From: Fusobacteriota bacterium
GTDB lineage: Bacteria > Fusobacteriota > Fusobacteriia > JAPLKR01
Length of the DNA stretch: 34,437 bases
Reading direction: 5' to 3'
Assembly: GCA_026387965.1 (NCBI GenBank)
Contig: JAPLKR010000099.1
Location: 1 to 34,437, forward strand
Below the pieces are notes generated by a model. It saw nothing but the letters and a program-made list of their open reading frames with translations. It did no database searches and was not told the DNA's origin. A program made the position numbers and the translations under genes. Every line of letters begins with the position of its first letter. Position 1 is the first letter of the stretch. Shown here piece by piece: positions 8,474 through 16,760 of this stretch.

Positions 8474-8987
8474 AAATATTGGCAAAAATAAGAAGGGATT
8501 TACTTTAGTAGAACTGCTTGTGGTGATTGCTATTCTAGTAATAATTATTGGAATTATTGTGGGCTTTCAAGCTCAAGTGATACGAGGGCAAAATGCTAAA
8601 AAGACAGCTTATGAAATAGCGGGGTTTTTTAAGACGCAAATTAATAAAGGGTTTAATGAACGTGTAAATTATGATATAAAGATAGATTATGCTAATCGAA
8701 AAATTACTCTTTACTCAAACGGGACAACACAGAGTGTGAGTGTACTAAAGCTTTCTTCTGGTTTTAATTATACAAATAACAGCAATTCTTCAGTTGCTTG
8801 GACAGGCTCGATTACAGACGAAGGGTATATGAGTCCTAATTCGATTTTGATTAAATCTAAAGGTGGTCAAAATTTGTATAAAATAACCATTTCTGGGATG
8901 TATAAAATAAAACTATCTGATATTAAAATATATCGTGCGACCGGTAGTGGAGCATTTCCAACGAAACCCCTAATTACACTCAATTGA
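8466..8987 (+). CDS. Type IV prepilin-like protein
   Basis: This 173-residue protein has a class III signal peptide: a short basic leader ending KNKKG, then FTLVELLVVIAILVIIIGII, with the peptidase cleavage point between G and F and the invariant E5. One hydrophobic helix at about 12-33 is followed by a soluble domain with no cysteines. This is the layout of type II secretion pseudopilins and minor type IV pilins. No other pilus gene is in view, so its assembly machinery must be elsewhere. It overlaps tsaD by 8 bases. The globular domain is not one I recognise. Confidence 0.85.
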   Translation: MYKNIGKNKKGFTLVELLVVIAILVIIIGIIVGFQAQVIRGQNAKKTAYEIAGFFKTQINKGFNERVNYDIKIDYANRKITLYSNGTTQSVSVLKLSSGFNYTNNSNSSVAWTGSITDEGYMSPNSILIKSKGGQNLYKITISGMYKIKLSDIKIYRATGSGAFPTKPLITLN

Positions 8988-9006
8988 CTGGGAAAAGGAG
9001 AAAAAA

Positions 9007-9978
9007 ATGAAAAAATATCCAATTAAATTTAATAAGATATTTGTAGAAAAAATATGGGGCGGAAGAGATTTTGAAAAGGCGTTAGGCATGCAACTTCCAG
9101 ATGACAAGTTATATGGAGAATCGTGGGAACTTTCAGTGTTGAAAAACGGCTCATCCACAATCGTCAATGGCGAGTATCAAGGGAAAAAACTTTTTGAACT
9201 TCTAGAGGAGCATAAATCAGAACTGGTTGGCGAGAAAATCTATGCTCGATATGGCAATCAATTTCCCTTGTTGATTAAGTATCTCGATATTAATGATAAG
9301 CTCTCTGTTCAGGTTCATCCGAATGATGGGTACGCTTTGAAGCATGAGAACAGCTTTGGAAAAGCGGAGTGCTGGTATATTATGTCAGCTTCGCATGATG
9401 CCAAACTCATATTTGGGCTTAAAGAGGGTGTGACGAAAGAAGAATTTGTTTCGAAAGTATCCCAAAATGAGTTTGCTGGGATTTTTAATGAAGTAAGGGT
9501 TCAAAAAGGCGATTTTATTTATGTAGAGCCAGGAATGGTACATGCAACCGTTCAAGGGAGTATTCTCATTGCAGAAATTCAACAAAGTTCGGATGTAACG
9601 TATAGAATATATGACTTTGATAGAGCGGATGCGGGTGGTAATAAAAGAGCGCTGCATATCAAAGAGTCTGCGAATGTCATTAATTTTAATTTGAAAAATA
9701 TGAACGAAAAAATTCAAAAGAGTTTAGATATGAAAAATGGAAAGCTTTTGGATACAGAGTATTTTAGTGTTGAAAAATGTACAGTTGAGCACAAAAAATC
9801 ATTTAAAGCAAAAGAGAGTTTTCAAATACTATCGGTTCTTGATGGCAAATCCATTGTCGAATGCGGAAATGAAAAAGTAGCGCTTTCGGTTGGAGAAACG
9901 ATGCTAATTCCGGCAAAGATACCGTTTGAAGTGGTAGGGAATATTGCGTTTTTAAACTCTTATATTCGGTGTGAATAA
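9007..9978 (+). CDS. manA: Mannose-6-phosphate isomerase, class I
   Basis: This zinc enzyme interconverts fructose 6-phosphate and mannose 6-phosphate, the entry to GDP-mannose. At 323 residues it is the short Bacillus/Clostridium-type class I form. The N terminus reads FVEKIWGGR, zinc ligands lie in QVHPND at 102-107, in GKAECWY (E121) and at H179 in GMVHA, and a small cupin-like domain ends the protein. It begins 19 bases after the prepilin-like gene behind a strong AAGGAG site, so it may be read from the tsaD promoter, and is followed by a terminator. No phosphomannomutase gene is visible in the window. Confidence 0.93.
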   Translation: MKKYPIKFNKIFVEKIWGGRDFEKALGMQLPDDKLYGESWELSVLKNGSSTIVNGEYQGKKLFELLEEHKSELVGEKIYARYGNQFPLLIKYLDINDKLSVQVHPNDGYALKHENSFGKAECWYIMSASHDAKLIFGLKEGVTKEEFVSKVSQNEFAGIFNEVRVQKGDFIYVEPGMVHATVQGSILIAEIQQSSDVTYRIYDFDRADAGGNKRALHIKESANVINFNLKNMNEKIQKSLDMKNGKLLDTEYFSVEKCTVEHKKSFKAKESFQILSVLDGKSIVECGNEKVALSVGETMLIPAKIPFEVVGNIAFLNSYIRCE

Positions 9979-10029
9979 TTTTTAACGATTGGATAATTAG
10001 AGTGAATTTACGAATACTTGGAGGTTAGT

Positions 10030-10065
10030 ATGGAATTTACGAGATGGATTATTAGTAAGAAATAA
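10030..10065 (+). CDS. Possible 11-residue leader peptide MEFTRWIISKK
   Basis: A tiny open frame of 11 codons starts at an ATG five bases after a perfect GGAGG site and stops directly before a hairpin terminator. The same phrase GAATTTACGA also occurs just upstream, so part of the region looks duplicated. It may be a translated leader upstream of manC or a gene remnant. Nothing in the peptide points to a function, and translation is unproven. Confidence 0.3.
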   Translation: MEFTRWIISKK

Positions 10066-10069
10066 AAGA

Positions 10070-10112
10070 TAACTACCTCTGGGAATTAAAATGTCTTTTG
10101 AGGTAGTTTTTA
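10070..10112 (+). terminator. Intrinsic terminator between manA and manC
   Basis: AACTACCTC pairs perfectly with GAGGTAGTT across a 20-base loop, and the right arm runs into TTTTT. The loop is long, so efficiency is uncertain. It implies that manC has a separate promoter between here and its start, but I see no convincing -35/-10 pair there. Confidence 0.65.
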
Positions 10113-10219
10113 ACGTTTAAATATAGCGACTCGAGTAAAATAATATAAAGATTTTTAAGTAGATTTAACACTTATAAAAATTGTCAACGCAGTAAGTATG
10201 GCTGCTACTAGGAGGAAAA

Positions 10220-11281
10220 ATGTTAACGGCTCTAATTATGGCTGGAGGAAGTGGCGAGAGATTTTGGCCTCTTTCCACAAAAAAAAGACCCAAACAATTA
10301 TTGAAATTAATGGATGATAAATCCATGATTCGAAAAACAGTTGAGCGAATACTTCCAATCATTCCCAAAGAGAGAATATTTATTGGAACGAATGCAATAC
10401 AAGCCCCTCTGATTATGGAAGAGCTTCCAGAATTTTCGAAAGATAATATTATTATTGAGCCGAGTTTTAAAGATACTGCGGCAGCCATTGGGTACGGTGC
10501 ATATTTTATTAATGGGAGGTTTCCAAATTCTACGTTGGTTGTACTAGCGAGCGATCACATTATCAGAAATGAAGAGAATTTTAGAAAGCGCGTAGAGTTA
10601 GCGGCACAGGAAGCAGAAGATGGAAGTATTGTAACTTTGGGCATAAAGCCTAACAAACCAGAAACAGGATATGGGTATATTGAAACTGAGCAGTGTTATA
10701 TTGGCGAGGCGTCACCAGTTATTCGTTTTTGGGAAAAGCCAAGTTTAGAAAGAGCTGAAGAGTATGTAGCGAGCGGAAATTATTTGTGGAATAGTGGAAT
10801 GTTTATTATTGAAATGCCAACCATCAAGAGAGCTATTCAAGAATATCTTCCGGGACACTATAAAATTTTGGAGAGCATGAGAGATGAAATCACTAAATAT
10901 TCGGGCGTAGCTCTTAGTGAAAAAATAAAGGATAAATTTGAACTTTTTCGAAAGATATCTATTGATTTTGGTGTCATGGAAAAGGCGAAAAACATCAAGG
11001 TAATTCCTGTAGATTTTGGGTGGAATGATGTGGGAAGTTTTCCAGCACTTGATGATATCTATCCTCATCTAGAAAATGGTGATGTTGTAAAAAACTGCCA
11101 GGTTTATAGTTTTAACAGTAAAAACAATATTATTATTGTAGATGAAAAAGTTTTGGGGAAAAAAATAGTTCTTTTAGGTATCGAAGATACGGTTGTAATC
11201 GATAGAGGAGATGCGCTTCTAATTACAAAAAAAGACGAGAATCAAAATATTAAAAAAGTACTAGACAAAGTCATAGAATAA
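10220..11281 (+). CDS. manC: Mannose-1-phosphate guanylyltransferase
   Basis: This enzyme makes GDP-mannose from GTP and mannose 1-phosphate. The 353-residue length is that of the short, monofunctional form, without the C-terminal isomerase cupin of bifunctional ManC. The nucleotidyltransferase signature MAGGSGERFWPLS is followed by RPKQLL, then FWEKP, NSGMFI and DFGWNDVGSF. An ideal TAGGAGGAAAA ribosome site precedes the ATG. It supplies substrate to gmd downstream. The lysine of RPKQ and the two aspartate-containing loops expected in the family are present. Confidence 0.95.
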   Translation: MLTALIMAGGSGERFWPLSTKKRPKQLLKLMDDKSMIRKTVERILPIIPKERIFIGTNAIQAPLIMEELPEFSKDNIIIEPSFKDTAAAIGYGAYFINGRFPNSTLVVLASDHIIRNEENFRKRVELAAQEAEDGSIVTLGIKPNKPETGYGYIETEQCYIGEASPVIRFWEKPSLERAEEYVASGNYLWNSGMFIIEMPTIKRAIQEYLPGHYKILESMRDEITKYSGVALSEKIKDKFELFRKISIDFGVMEKAKNIKVIPVDFGWNDVGSFPALDDIYPHLENGDVVKNCQVYSFNSKNNIIIVDEKVLGKKIVLLGIEDTVVIDRGDALLITKKDENQNIKKVLDKVIE

Positions 11282-11295
11282 GGGGGAGATGAGTG

Positions 11296-12609
11296 ATGCA
11301 TAACTATGTGAAATCACGAAAATTGCTGGTACTATTTTTTGTTGTGAATGTAATCATTATATTTTCATTAGCCTTTATTTTAAGAAAACACCAATTTACA
11401 GACTCAGATTACCGAATCGTAGGATTAATTATCTTACTTATTGTGTATTTGATTGTATCGTATTTAGTGGGCGTTTTTAATTTTGATGGCGGGCAGTTGA
11501 GCTATCAAGCGATATCTATTATATTAGCTAACAATATTATTTTCATGTTGCTATTTTCAACAATTTTTTTTACAAGAAAAACGGCCATTACTATTTTTAC
11601 CATTTCTTGCCTATATCAAATTATTCTTAAGTTTTTTGTTGTTAATAGTTTTTCGATTACTGAAAATATTTTAGTAATTACGGATAGCCAAAATGAAGAG
11701 ACCCAAACGAGTGATTATTGTGGTGTAAAACAATTGGTACAATATGATGTCAAAGCCGTTATGAACACGAAAAGTAGTGAGAAATTATATGAGTTTTTTT
11801 TAAAAAATCCGAATGAATTTGTAAAAGAAAAACAAATTTCGATGATTATAATTGAGAATATTGATATTGGACTTGAACTTCAGCAAGCGCTATTTAATTT
11901 GAAAATGCATGGAATTAAAATCGTGAATGCACTAGTAATGTATGAATATTTAAATGAAAAAATACAAGTTAGAAACATTAATTTGAAATGGTTTTTATTT
12001 AGTGGATTTGAAAGTCTAAATTCACTTATTTATATGAAATTTAAGCGGGTTTGCGATGTTATTCTTGCAGCTATCATTTTGATTATTACCAGTCCAATTA
12101 TAGCGTTGATAGCCATACTCATTAAATTAGAGTCTGAAGGATCGGTGTTTTTTAAGCAAGAGAGAATAGGCCATAATAATCACCCATTTATTATTATTAA
12201 AATGCGGTCGATGCAAATAGATGCGGAAAAAGAAGGAGCGAAGTGGGCAACAAAAAAGGATATTAGGATAACAAAAGTTGGAAAATTTATTCGAAAAACT
12301 CGAATTGACGAGTTGCCTCAATGTATAAATATTATTCGTGGTGAGATGAGCTTTGTAGGGCCTAGACCTGAACGAGAAGTATTTATTAACGATTTGAAAA
12401 AATCGATTCCATTTTATGATGTGAGGCATAATGTAAAACCTGGAGTTACAGGACTGGCACAAATTAAATACCGTTATGGCGCAAGCGTTGAAGATTCGGA
12501 AGAAAAATTAAAATATGACCTCTATTACATTAAACATGCAAGCTTGTGGTTAGATATTATGATTCTTGTTCGAACAGTAAAAACAGTGTTGTTGTTTAAA
12601 GGGAATTGA
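11296..12609 (+). CDS. Second initiating polyprenyl-phosphate sugar phosphotransferase
   Basis: This 437-residue protein has four hydrophobic segments in the first 115 residues, a diverged middle domain and a C-terminal bacterial sugar transferase domain. The latter begins KRVCDVILAA with its membrane hairpin and carries FFKQERIG, KMRSM, RIDELPQ, SFVGPRPERE and KPGVTGLAQI. The GPRPERE form points to the EpsB/EpsL-like exopolysaccharide branch rather than WcaJ. A GTG three bases upstream is in frame, but the ATG chosen has better spacing (7 bases) to GGGGGAG. It sits 14 bases after manC. The first sugar cannot be told from sequence. Confidence 0.9.
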   Translation: MHNYVKSRKLLVLFFVVNVIIIFSLAFILRKHQFTDSDYRIVGLIILLIVYLIVSYLVGVFNFDGGQLSYQAISIILANNIIFMLLFSTIFFTRKTAITIFTISCLYQIILKFFVVNSFSITENILVITDSQNEETQTSDYCGVKQLVQYDVKAVMNTKSSEKLYEFFLKNPNEFVKEKQISMIIIENIDIGLELQQALFNLKMHGIKIVNALVMYEYLNEKIQVRNINLKWFLFSGFESLNSLIYMKFKRVCDVILAAIILIITSPIIALIAILIKLESEGSVFFKQERIGHNNHPFIIIKMRSMQIDAEKEGAKWATKKDIRITKVGKFIRKTRIDELPQCINIIRGEMSFVGPRPEREVFINDLKKSIPFYDVRHNVKPGVTGLAQIKYRYGASVEDSEEKLKYDLYYIKHASLWLDIMILVRTVKTVLLFKGN

Positions 12610-12674
12610 ATTCTCTGCCATGGATAAAAGTCAAATGGATATTTTCGACACGGACTAAAATCTGAGGATAATAG

Positions 12675-12807
12675 TCCCTCTCGCGGCGAGAGGTTAGGTG
12701 AGTGGTGTTTGTGAAGTTAGAAAAAAATACGCCCTCTAGTACCCCCTAAGGGGCGTATAAAAATAATAAAGACAACTCACCCCGGCCCTCTCTTCAAAGA
12801 GAGGGGG
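12675..12807. repeat. REP-doublet (REPIN-like) element A, upstream of gmd
   Basis: The left half is a hairpin CCCTCTC/GAGAGG followed by TTAGGTGAGTGG. The right half is its inverted counterpart, CAACTCACCCCGGCCC... ending in a CCCTCTCTTCAAAGAGAGGG hairpin. Between them lies another hairpin, ATACGCCC/GGGCGTAT. Two more copies occur at 16550 and 18149. The element ends at the first base of an alternative upstream ATG for gmd. No coding capacity is seen. Confidence 0.85.
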
Positions 12808-12837
12808 ATGGGAAAGAAAAAAATATTAGGAGAAGAA

Positions 12838-13920
12838 ATGAAAAAAATAGCATTAATTACAGGAATTACGGGTCAAGATGGCTCATACCTTGCTGAGCTT
12901 TTACTAGATAAAGAGTATGAAGTTCATGGAATAATTAGAAGAAGCTCAAGCTTTAATACCGATAGAATAGAGCATCTCTATATTGATGAGCTGATTGAGG
13001 ATATGAAAAAAGATAGAAAAATTAAGTTGCACTATGGAGATATGACGGACTCAACAAACTTAATTCGTCTTATTAAAGAGATAGAACCAGATGAAATATA
13101 TAACCTAGCAGCACAATCTCATGTAAAAGTATCATTCGAAGTACCAGAGTATACGGCAAATGCAGATGGTATCGGAACGCTTAGACTCCTAGAAGCGGTA
13201 AGATTTTTAGGATTAGAAAAAAAATGTCGGATTTATCAAGCTTCTACAAGTGAGCTGTATGGAAAAGTTCAGGAAGTTCCTCAAAGTGAGACAACCCCAT
13301 TTTATCCCCGTTCGCCTTATGCAGTAGCTAAAATGTATGGTTTTTGGATTACGAAAAATTATCGTGAAGCCTATAATATGTTTGCTGTAAATGGGATACT
13401 TTTCAATCATGAATCGGAGAGACGCGGAGAGACATTTGTAACCCGTAAAATCACCTTAGCGGCAGCGCGTATTGCCCAGGGCAAACAGAAGAAGCTCTAC
13501 CTTGGTAACTTGTCTTCTCAACGTGACTGGGGGTATGCAAAAGACTATGTTGAATGCATGTGGTTAATGCTTCAATACCATACACCTGAGGATTTTGTAA
13601 TCGCTACAGGCGAGATGCATACAGTACGAAAATTCTGTGAATATGCTTTTAGAGAGGCAGGAATTGAGTTGGAATTTAGAGGTGAAGGTGCAGAGGAAAA
13701 AGCCTACTGTAAGCAAACGGATGCAGTATTAATTGAAGTGGACCCAAAATATTTCAGACCAACCGAGGTTGAAGAGCTTCTAGGAAATCCCACAAAAGCT
13801 AAAACAGTACTAGGGTGGAATCCAAGAACAACAAGCTTTGAAGAGTTGGTAAAAATCATGGTATCACATGATATGAAATTAGTAGAAAAAGAGACTGCTA
13901 TAAGAAAATCATTTGATTAG
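12838..13920 (+). CDS. gmd: GDP-mannose 4,6-dehydratase
   Basis: Gmd converts GDP-D-mannose to GDP-4-keto-6-deoxy-D-mannose, the first committed step to GDP-L-fucose. The 360-residue extended SDR has GITGQDG at 9-15, the catalytic STSE at 136-139 and YAVAK at 161-165, plus the family-specific [15 protein letters not shown] and [12 protein letters not shown] take the ATG at 12838 because AGGAGAAG lies just ahead; a frame-compatible ATG 10 codons upstream would begin inside the REP element. The next enzyme of the pathway, fcl, lies 1.5 kb downstream, beyond a beta-propeller gene and a pseudogene. Confidence 0.96.
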   Translation: MKKIALITGITGQDGSYLAELLLDKEYEVHGIIRRSSSFNTDRIEHLYIDELIEDMKKDRKIKLHYGDMTDSTNLIRLIKEIEPDEIYNLAAQSHVKVSFEVPEYTANADGIGTLRLLEAVRFLGLEKKCRIYQASTSELYGKVQEVPQSETTPFYPRSPYAVAKMYGFWITKNYREAYNMFAVNGILFNHESERRGETFVTRKITLAAARIAQGKQKKLYLGNLSSQRDWGYAKDYVECMWLMLQYHTPEDFVIATGEMHTVRKFCEYAFREAGIELEFRGEGAEEKAYCKQTDAVLIEVDPKYFRPTEVEELLGNPTKAKTVLGWNPRTTSFEELVKIMVSHDMKLVEKETAIRKSFD

Positions 13921-13957
13921 GATAGAGAAATAATTACGTGAAAATATAGGGGGGGCG

Positions 13958-14809
13958 ATGTTAAGAAAGATATTAAAAAAGTTGTATTATAAAAAACAGT
14001 GGATATTGCTTTTTTCTAAAGATGTTGATATTGCTGAAGTTGTAGAGTTAGAAAAATTCACGAAACTTATTCCTCCAAAAGATAGATTTTGGGCAGATCC
14101 TTTTATAATTCGCGAAAGTGATAAAATTTATGTGTTTGTTGAAGAATATTTATATAAATTAAAAAAAGGCTATATTTCAGTTTTAGAATTAGATTCAGAG
14201 TTTCATTTAATTAAAAACACAAAAATCATTGAAAACCCCTACCATATGTCATATCCTTTTGTGTTTTTAGTAGGGGGCATGTATTATATGATTCCCGAAA
14301 CAGCAGAAAATAATAGTGTAGATTTATATAGATGCAATAATTTCCCGTACGAGTGGGAAATTGAAAAAACTTTGATTTCTGAAGTTAAGGCGGTGGATAC
14401 TACAATTTGTTATGCTAATGAAACATATTTTTTATTTACTAATATTTTTTCTTCAACCACTAAAGATCCATATGCAAAAGATTTATTTTTATATTTTTCG
14501 GAAGATATTTTCCAACCATTCAAAAAAATAAGCTGTTCTCCAATTGTATCTGATAACAGTAGTTCGAGATGTGCAGGAAAAATATTTGAAATGAATAATA
14601 ATCTTTATAGACCTTCTCAGAATAGCAGTAAGGTCTATGGAGGGAGTATTAAAATCAGCAAAATATCATTGATTGATACTTTGGGTTATGCAGAGAAAAA
14701 GATTATGGAAATTTTTCCAGAGCGAGGTGCGAATGCAACGCATACTGTTAATATTGATGGAAATTTAATTGTAGTTGATCAACAAATATTTCGTAAGCGT
14801 TTTGGTTAA
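13958..14809 (+). CDS. Beta-propeller protein related to GINT1 N-terminal domain (GH43/GH32-like fold)
   Basis: This 283-residue protein carries the repeated blade motifs of the family often annotated as glucosamine inositolphosphorylceramide transferase N-terminal: RFWADPF at 43-49, VEEY at 61-64, HMSYPFVF at 96-103, MIPET at 111-115, DLYRC at 122-126, and RGANATHT plus DQQIFR near the end. In bacteria this domain is found in polysaccharide loci, sometimes fused to a formyltransferase; here it stands alone. The fold resembles five-bladed glycosidase propellers, so it may be a glycan-modifying or sugar-transferring enzyme. A G-rich AGGGGGGG site precedes the ATG. The biochemical role is unknown. 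Confidence 0.7.
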   Translation: MLRKILKKLYYKKQWILLFSKDVDIAEVVELEKFTKLIPPKDRFWADPFIIRESDKIYVFVEEYLYKLKKGYISVLELDSEFHLIKNTKIIENPYHMSYPFVFLVGGMYYMIPETAENNSVDLYRCNNFPYEWEIEKTLISEVKAVDTTICYANETYFLFTNIFSSTTKDPYAKDLFLYFSEDIFQPFKKISCSPIVSDNSSSRCAGKIFEMNNNLYRPSQNSSKVYGGSIKISKISLIDTLGYAEKKIMEIFPERGANATHTVNIDGNLIVVDQQIFRKRFG

Positions 14810-14833
14810 AAGTTGTTGAAAAGAGAGAAAAAA

Positions 14834-15471
14834 ATGAATATAGCGCTTATTAACATAACTTATATGAGTGGAAGTACTGGAAAAATTGTAAAACAACTAG
14901 AAGAAGAAGAGTTGAAAAAGGGTTGCCAATCCAAATTGTTGAAAGTCGAAATAAATATAAAAATTTCAATTTTGTTGTAGAAGTTTTAGTGCGTTTAAAA
15001 GAATATAAATTGGCTATTATTGGAGGCGGGAGCTTATCGCAAGCAGACAAGGGTTTAATTAAATATAATATAGGGAATAATTATGAACATTTAGTTGTAC
15101 TTGACAACATAGAGTTGAATAAGCAGTATAATAAAGTCTTTTGTTTGTTTTATCCTACATCTTATGAGGGATTGGGATTCCAATATTAGAAGCAATGAGT
15201 GCAGGATGACCTGACCTGACCTGACCTGACCTGACATATAATTTTTCTTCTATTCCCGAAGTTGCTTGAAGCGCTGCGATGATGTTGAATAATTTGAGTG
15301 TTATTGACGCTGAGGCAAGTATTAAATTGCTAGAACACAAATCCGTAAGAGAGACAATTATTGAACAAGGTATTATACAGACAAGAAAATTTTCTTGAGT
15401 TAAAATATATGAGCAAACAATTGAATTTTATGAAGAGGTTTTTGAAAGGGAAGTCGATGGAAAAAAATAGT
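14834..15471 (+). pseudogene. Decayed, apparently chimeric GT4 glycosyltransferase
   Basis: The first 30 codons (MNIALINITYMSGSTGKIVK and on) match the N terminus of the intact GT4 gene at 31509. The frame then shifts at about 14921, and what follows (NKYKNFNFVVEVLVRLKEYK, IIGGGSLS, YPTSYEGLG) is the C-terminal half of a different GT4 subfamily. A lost base near 15172 shifts GFGIPILEAMSAG out of frame. Three in-frame TGA codons replace expected residues after SAG, at the Gly of EVAGSAA and at the Trp of KFSW. A TGACC array interrupts the donor-binding region. About 250 central residues are missing. The remnant runs into the start of fcl. Confidence 0.85.
15207..15235. repeat. Pentanucleotide tandem array (TGACC) x 5.8
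   Basis: Five perfect TGACC units plus TGAC lie inside the GT4 pseudogene, at the position of the conserved CPVVT segment. Compared with the expected spacing between the glycine of SAG and the tyrosine that follows, 15 extra bases (three units) are present, so the array looks expanded by slippage. Confidence 0.95.
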
Positions 15472-16389
15472 AAGATATATATAGCAGGTCACCGTGGTAT
15501 GGTGGGTTCTGCTTTAGTTCGAAAATTGAATGCAGAAGGGTATCGCAACATTGTTGTTAGAGACTCGAAAGAGTTTGACCTTAGAAATCAGCAGGCTGTG
15601 AATACATTTTTTGACGCGGAAAAGCCAGAATATGTGTTCCTAGCAGCGGCTAAAGTGGGAGGGATACACGCCAACAATACTTTTCCGGCTGAATTTCTTT
15701 ATGATAATTTGATGATAGAGACTAATATCATTCACGCGTCTTATATGCATAAGGTAAAAAAACTTCTATTTTTGGGAAGCTCATGCATCTATCCAAAATT
15801 TGCAAAGCAGCCGATTAAAGAGGAATATCTTTTAGATGGATACCTTGAGCCGACCAATGAGGCGTATGCAATTGCTAAAATAACGGGCATAGAGCTGTGT
15901 AAATTTTATAGAAGACAGTATGGGTGTGATTTTATCTCCGCTATGCCAACCAATTTATACGGACCTGGGGATAATTTTAATTTAGAGATAAGTCATGTGA
16001 TGCCTGCACTGATTCGTAAAATTTATGTAGCTAAAGTAAGTGGTGAAAAAGAGGTTGTTATGTGGGGAACAGGAACGCCACGACGAGAGTTTATGCACGT
16101 AGATGACCTAGCGGCAGCGTGCTATCATTTGATGGAAAAATATTCGGCTGAACTTCATGTGAATATGGGAACAGGTGAAGACATTGAGATTGGTGAGTTG
16201 GCAAAGCTCATTAAAGAGATCGTAGGATTTGAAGGCGAGATTGTCAATGATCTAACTAAACCTGATGGAACGCCAAGAAAACTTTTAGATGTGAGTTTGC
16301 TTAACAGTATAGGATTTGAGCATAAAATAGAGCTAAAAGAGGGAATACAAGCGGTGTACAGCTGGGCAATAGAAAATAGAGTATTGTAA
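15457..16389 (+). CDS. fcl: GDP-L-fucose synthase
   Basis: Fcl (WcaG) epimerises GDP-4-keto-6-deoxymannose at C3 and C5 and reduces it to GDP-L-fucose. The 310-residue SDR has GHRGMVG at 11-17, [15 protein letters not shown] (catalytic S108/C110) and YAIAK at 137-141, with [11 protein letters not shown] and [12 protein letters not shown] longer frame reaches back 32 codons, but that stretch is the out-of-frame shadow of the pseudogene. The chosen ATG has AGGGAAG ahead and gives the family length. With manA, manC and gmd it completes the GDP-fucose route except for phosphomannomutase. Confidence 0.95.
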   Translation: MEKNSKIYIAGHRGMVGSALVRKLNAEGYRNIVVRDSKEFDLRNQQAVNTFFDAEKPEYVFLAAAKVGGIHANNTFPAEFLYDNLMIETNIIHASYMHKVKKLLFLGSSCIYPKFAKQPIKEEYLLDGYLEPTNEAYAIAKITGIELCKFYRRQYGCDFISAMPTNLYGPGDNFNLEISHVMPALIRKIYVAKVSGEKEVVMWGTGTPRREFMHVDDLAAACYHLMEKYSAELHVNMGTGEDIEIGELAKLIKEIVGFEGEIVNDLTKPDGTPRKLLDVSLLNSIGFEHKIELKEGIQAVYSWAIENRVL

Positions 16390-16448
16390 AAAAAACCTTA
16401 TAATTGAAAAAGCGAGAATATAACTGATAGTTTGAATTCTAAGAAATT

Positions 16449-16480
16449 GACACAGAGCCACGAAGGCACAGAGAAAGAGT
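16449..16480. repeat. CACAGAG/CCACGAAGGCACAGAG intergenic repeat
   Basis: GACACAGAGCCACGAAGG followed by CACAGAGAAAGAG is a phrase I recall as scattered in the intergenic DNA of many bacteria, often near GxxExxY genes. It is a solo copy here. It shares CCACGAA with the repeats at 18061 and 19792. The rest of the 371-base gap between fcl and rfbH is REP doublet B and unremarkable AT-rich DNA. Confidence 0.55.
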
Positions 16481-16549
16481 AGATATCGTTAAGAGTGTAA
16501 ATGATTTAAAGAGGAAGCAGCATAGTCGATAAAAATCAGACGGTGAAAA

Positions 16550-16736
16550 TCCCTCTCGGAGGCGAGAGATTAGGTGAGTGGTATTTGAAAAAAAGCTGGA
16601 AAATCCTATAATATAAAAGAGTAAGAAACCAACGCCCCTCTTCAAAGAGGGGATGGAAATACCCTCCCTAAATTAGAGGGAGGATAAAAAATAGTATCAA
16701 CTTACCTCGTCCTTCTCTTTATAAGGTGGTGGGGAG
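16550..16736. repeat. REP-doublet (REPIN-like) element B, upstream of rfbH
   Basis: The left half TCCCTCTCGGAGGCGAGAG then TTAGGTGAGTGG matches elements A and C. The right half (AACTTACCTCGTCCTTCTC) is degraded. Two further hairpins lie in the middle: CCCCTCTTCAAAGAGGGG and CCTCCCT/AGGGAGG. It is the longest copy, and its spacer carries a good promoter match. Confidence 0.8.
16585..16612 (+). promoter_or_regulatory. Promoter-like sequence inside REP element B
   Basis: TTGAAA and a perfect TATAAT are separated by 16 bases, 149 bases before the rfbH start. It could drive the CDP-sugar genes. The equivalent spacers of elements A and C lack it. Two GC-rich hairpins without T runs lie between it and the gene. 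Confidence 0.45.
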
Positions 16737-16760
16737 AACATTAATATTAAGGAGTTAAAA

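Noticed and set aside
12808-12837. An earlier in-frame ATG for gmd.
   Set aside because: It begins at the edge of the REP element without a usual ribosome site, while AGGAGAAG precedes the ATG at 12838.
15207-15405. Premature stops in the GT4 remnant are all TGA, which could suggest TGA recoding.
   Set aside because: Other genes here end cleanly at TGA (for example at 1001), and the remnant also has frameshifts and a large deletion, so ordinary decay explains it.
15361-15456. A 32-codon N-terminal extension of fcl is open.
   Set aside because: It is the out-of-frame shadow of the pseudogene C terminus; the ATG at 15457 has a ribosome site and matches the family start.
16636-16690. The two GC-rich hairpins upstream of rfbH as terminators.
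   Set aside because: Neither is followed by a T run on the + strand; both are part of REP element B.
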